Below are positions 3,453 to 5,714 of a stretch of DNA of 5,714 bases, piece by piece (position 1 is the first letter of the stretch; every line of letters begins with the position of its first letter). Source of the stretch: Candidatus Adiutrix sp. (GTDB lineage: Bacteria > Desulfobacterota > Desulfarculia > Adiutricales > Adiutricaceae); the NCBI GenBank assembly GCA_031273445.1, contig JAISRV010000052.1, forward strand, positions 1 to 5,714. The letters run 5' to 3'. The notes under the pieces are model-generated. The model was given only the letters and a program-made list of their open reading frames with translations. It had not been told where the DNA came from and made no database searches. The position numbers and the translations under genes were made by a program.

Positions 3453-5714
3453 ATGGCCAATGATTCCAAAAAGACAGGCGCGGTTATGGTAGTGGGGGCC
3501 GGCATCGCCGGGATGCAGGCCTCGCTTGACCTCGCTGAAATGGGCTATTATGTCCATCTGGTGGAAAAGAATCCGGCGATCGGCGGGCGCATGGCTCAGT
3601 TGGACAAGGTCTTTCCCACCAACGACTGCGCCATGTGCATCATCTCCCCCAAGCTCAACGATGTGGGCGGGCATATCAATATCGATGTTCTGACCTGTTC
3701 CGAGGTTGTGGACATAACCGGCGAACCCGGCCGCTTCAAGGCCAGAGTCAAAAAAAAGCCCCGCTATATTGACGGCGCCAAATGCACCGCCTGCGGCGAC
3801 TGCGCCAAAGTCTGCCCGGTCGACCTGCCCGCCGAGTTCAACCAGGGCATGAGCGCCCGCGCCGTCACTTATAAATCCTACGCTCAGGCCTACCCCAACT
3901 CCTACTCCCTGACCAAAGAGGGCGTCAGCCCCTGCGTCATAACCTGTCCGGCCAACGTCAACGCCCACGGCTACGTGTCCCTGGCCGGCAAAGGCCGTTT
4001 CCAGGAGGCTCTGGAAGTCATTATCGACGTCCTGCCTCTGCCCGGCAGCCTTGGCCGCGTCTGCGCCCACCCTTGCGAAACGGAGTGCCGCCGCCGGCAG
4101 ATGGAAGAACCCGTATCCATTCGCGACATCAAACGCCTCGTTTCCGATAACGCCGACCTGAAGGCCGCGGGCGAGACCATCGTCAAAGCCGCGCCCAGGG
4201 AAGAGCGCGTGGCCATCGTCGGCGCCGGCCCGGCCGGATTGACCGCCGCCTGGCATCTGGCCCGAAACGGCGTCAAATCCGTCATCTTCGACAAGGCCTC
4301 CGTGGCCGGCGGCGCCTTGCGCACCGCCATTCCCGATTATCGCCTGCCGCCGAAAGTCATTCAGGAGGAAGTTGATTTCATTCTTGAGTTCTCCGGCGCC
4401 GAACTCAGGCTCGGCCAGAGCCTGGGTTTGGACTTCACCATCGACGACCTCTTCAATCAGGGCTTTAAGGCCGTCTTCATAGCCACCGGCGCCGGGCGCG
4501 ACTACAATCTCGGCCTCCCCGGGGAAAATTCGGAGAAAGTCATTTCCTGCGGCAAATTCCTGGCCGACGTGAATCTGGGGCAGAAGCCCGACTTGTCCGG
4601 AAAACGCGTTCTGGTTCTGGGCGGCGGCAACGTGGCTATGGATGCGGCCCGGTCGGCCGTGCGCTGTGGGGCCAAAACCGTCACCATCGCCTATCGTAGA
4701 CGCCGTTCCGACATGTCCGCCTGGGCTTGGGAAGTGCGCGAGGCCGAAGAGGAAGGCGTGCGCCTCATTACCCTGCGCACGCCCAAGGGCTTTGAGGAGA
4801 CCCCCACCGGGGTCAAGGTCAGGCTGGCGCTGGTGGCTGTGGATAGCCGCAACTCGCGCAATTTCGCGGACGACCCCTCCGGCGATGTGATGGTCGAGGA
4901 ATTCGACCTGGTCATACGCGCCCTTGGCCAGTTGCCTTCCACCGAGCTGTTCAAGAGCCAGGCCGAGGGCATCGAGTTCGGCCGGTCCGACTCGATCGTG
5001 GTTGATCCGATCACCTGCGAGACCGGCCGGAAGGGCGTTTTCGCCGGCGGCGACGTCAAGACCGGTCCCGATGTCGCCATCAACGCCGTGGCCGCCGGCA
5101 AGGAGGCGGCCGTTTCCATTCTGCGCCTTTTCAACGGCCAGGATCTGGCCGAAGGCCGCGCGCCCTTGGCCTTCACCGGCCGGGAGGCTTATCGCGACGT
5201 GCCGTTGCACGAAGCGAAAAAGGCCCGTTCTAAAATGCCGGCGCGTCCGGTCAAAGAGCGCATTGGGGATTTCGAGGAATTCGAACTCGGTCTGAGCGTG
5301 GAAGAAGGCATGGCGGAAGCGTCCCGTTGCATTTCCTGCGGCGCCTGCTGCCAGTGCTATCGCTGCGTGAAGGCCTGCCTCCCCAACGCGGTGACCCTGG
5401 AGACGCACGCTCAGAAAGAGGAAATCATTGAACTGGAAGTCGGGGCCGTGGTCATGGCCACCGGTTTCGACCCCTTCGACCCCGCCAACAGCGAGACCTA
5501 CCGTTACAGCCAGTGGCCCAATGTGCTGACCTCCATGGAGTTTGAACGCATTCTGTCGGCTTCCGGCCCCTTCCAGGGCCACATGGTCCGACCCGGCGAC
5601 CACAAGGAACCGGAGCGAATCGCCTGGCTCCAGTGCGTCGGCTCCCGCGACATCAACCGTTGCGACCGGCGTTACTGTTCGGCCGTCTGTTGCATGTACG
5701 CCATGAAAGAGGCC
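3453..5714 (+). CDS. hdrA: HdrA-like polyferredoxin flavoprotein with inserted NfnB/GltD-like NAD(P)H module, 3'-truncated
   Basis: 754 codons are visible and the frame is open at the window edge. Residues 10-102 begin the HdrA thioredoxin-reductase-like FAD domain: GAGIAG (15-20), E38, GGRMAQLDK (44-52), PTNDCAMCIISPKL with C59 and C62. A [4Fe-4S] ferredoxin site follows (C111, C114, C117, C121). Residues about 155-560 are a GltD/NfnB-type unit: N-terminal Fe-S cysteines C161, C165, C204, C208, C212; FAD motif GAGPAG (257-262); IPDYRLP (293-299); NAD(P)H motif GGGNVAMD (390-397) with YRRRR (414-418); and GGD (532-534). A cysteine-rich segment follows (C626, C629, C632, C633, C635, C638, C642). 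The HdrA fold then resumes: ATGFDPFDP, QCVGSRD (C728), C737, C742 and the CC pair at 746-747. HdrA proteins relay electrons in heterodisulfide reductase-type complexes and can bifurcate them at FAD. The insert suggests NAD(P)H as partner. Subunits such as HdrBC would be expected downstream. The family is clear; the physiological partner is unknown. Confidence 0.93.
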   Translation, partial: MANDSKKTGAVMVVGAGIAGMQASLDLAEMGYYVHLVEKNPAIGGRMAQLDKVFPTNDCAMCIISPKLNDVGGHINIDVLTCSEVVDITGEPGRFKARVKKKPRYIDGAKCTACGDCAKVCPVDLPAEFNQGMSARAVTYKSYAQAYPNSYSLTKEGVSPCVITCPANVNAHGYVSLAGKGRFQEALEVIIDVLPLPGSLGRVCAHPCETECRRRQMEEPVSIRDIKRLVSDNADLKAAGETIVKAAPREERVAIVGAGPAGLTAAWHLARNGVKSVIFDKASVAGGALRTAIPDYRLPPKVIQEEVDFILEFSGAELRLGQSLGLDFTIDDLFNQGFKAVFIATGAGRDYNLGLPGENSEKVISCGKFLADVNLGQKPDLSGKRVLVLGGGNVAMDAARSAVRCGAKTVTIAYRRRRSDMSAWAWEVREAEEEGVRLITLRTPKGFEETPTGVKVRLALVAVDSRNSRNFADDPSGDVMVEEFDLVIRALGQLPSTELFKSQAEGIEFGRSDSIVVDPITCETGRKGVFAGGDVKTGPDVAINAVAAGKEAAVSILRLFNGQDLAEGRAPLAFTGREAYRDVPLHEAKKARSKMPARPVKERIGDFEEFELGLSVEEGMAEASRCISCGACCQCYRCVKACLPNAVTLETHAQKEEIIELEVGAVVMATGFDPFDPANSETYRYSQWPNVLTSMEFERILSASGPFQGHMVRPGDHKEPERIAWLQCVGSRDINRCDRRYCSAVCCMYAMKEA

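Noticed and set aside
3384..5603. 739-codon open frame on the minus strand
   Set aside because: It lies wholly opposite the HdrA-like gene, whose motifs are unmistakable. The antisense product is low-complexity Gly/Ala/His-rich sequence with no recognisable domain, as expected from GC-rich codon bias.

Overview
The window looks like part of the chromosome of an anaerobic sulfur-metabolising bacterium, most likely a Desulfovibrio-like member of the Desulfobacterota. The reasons are GC-rich coding DNA, a HdrA-type polyferredoxin flavoprotein fused to an NfnB/GltD-like module, sigma-54 promoters in the intergenic DNA, and a cysteine/sulfur gene cluster. This assignment is inferred from gene content, not from a marker gene. 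All recognised genes are on the + strand.

Left part (1-2632): a sulfur operon. It opens with the last 36 codons of an upstream gene, best read as the C-terminus of a family 2A encapsulin shell protein. This overlaps by 20 bases a 500-residue SufS-type cysteine desulfurase that carries about 95 extra N-terminal residues, as the cargo enzyme of family 2A encapsulins does. After 86 bases with an 11-bp inverted repeat comes an EpsC/SrpH-type serine O-acetyltransferase. The likely logic is that serine acetyltransferase makes O-acetylserine, a cysteine synthase outside the window adds sulfide to give cysteine, and the desulfurase releases cysteine sulfur inside the protein shell.

Middle part (2633-3452, 820 bases, no protein gene): this is not empty. 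It holds two diverged tandem units. Each has a sigma-54 -24/-12 promoter (GG and GC 12 bases apart), then a short stretch with a small hairpin, then an identical 12-base pyrimidine-rich segment with anti-Shine-Dalgarno character, then a strong intrinsic terminator. They are read as two sibling small RNAs of about 95 and 87 nt. TTCAA-N9-TTGAA dyads and TGGTTCAA-type half-sites lie upstream of them, where enhancer-binding proteins usually sit. After the second terminator come three phased TTGAYA repeats, a near-consensus sigma-70 promoter and a leader of about 170 nt with hairpins.

Right part (3453-5714): the first 754 codons of a HdrA-like flavoprotein, open at the right edge. A complete NAD(P)H-dependent GltD/NfnB-like unit is inserted inside the HdrA fold. 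It is probably an electron-bifurcating or electron-confurcating hub linking NAD(P)H, ferredoxin and a disulfide-type acceptor. Its long antisense reading frame is a composition artefact.

The most noteworthy items are the sigma-54 small-RNA pair, the encapsulin sulfur-storage operon and the HdrA-NfnB fusion.
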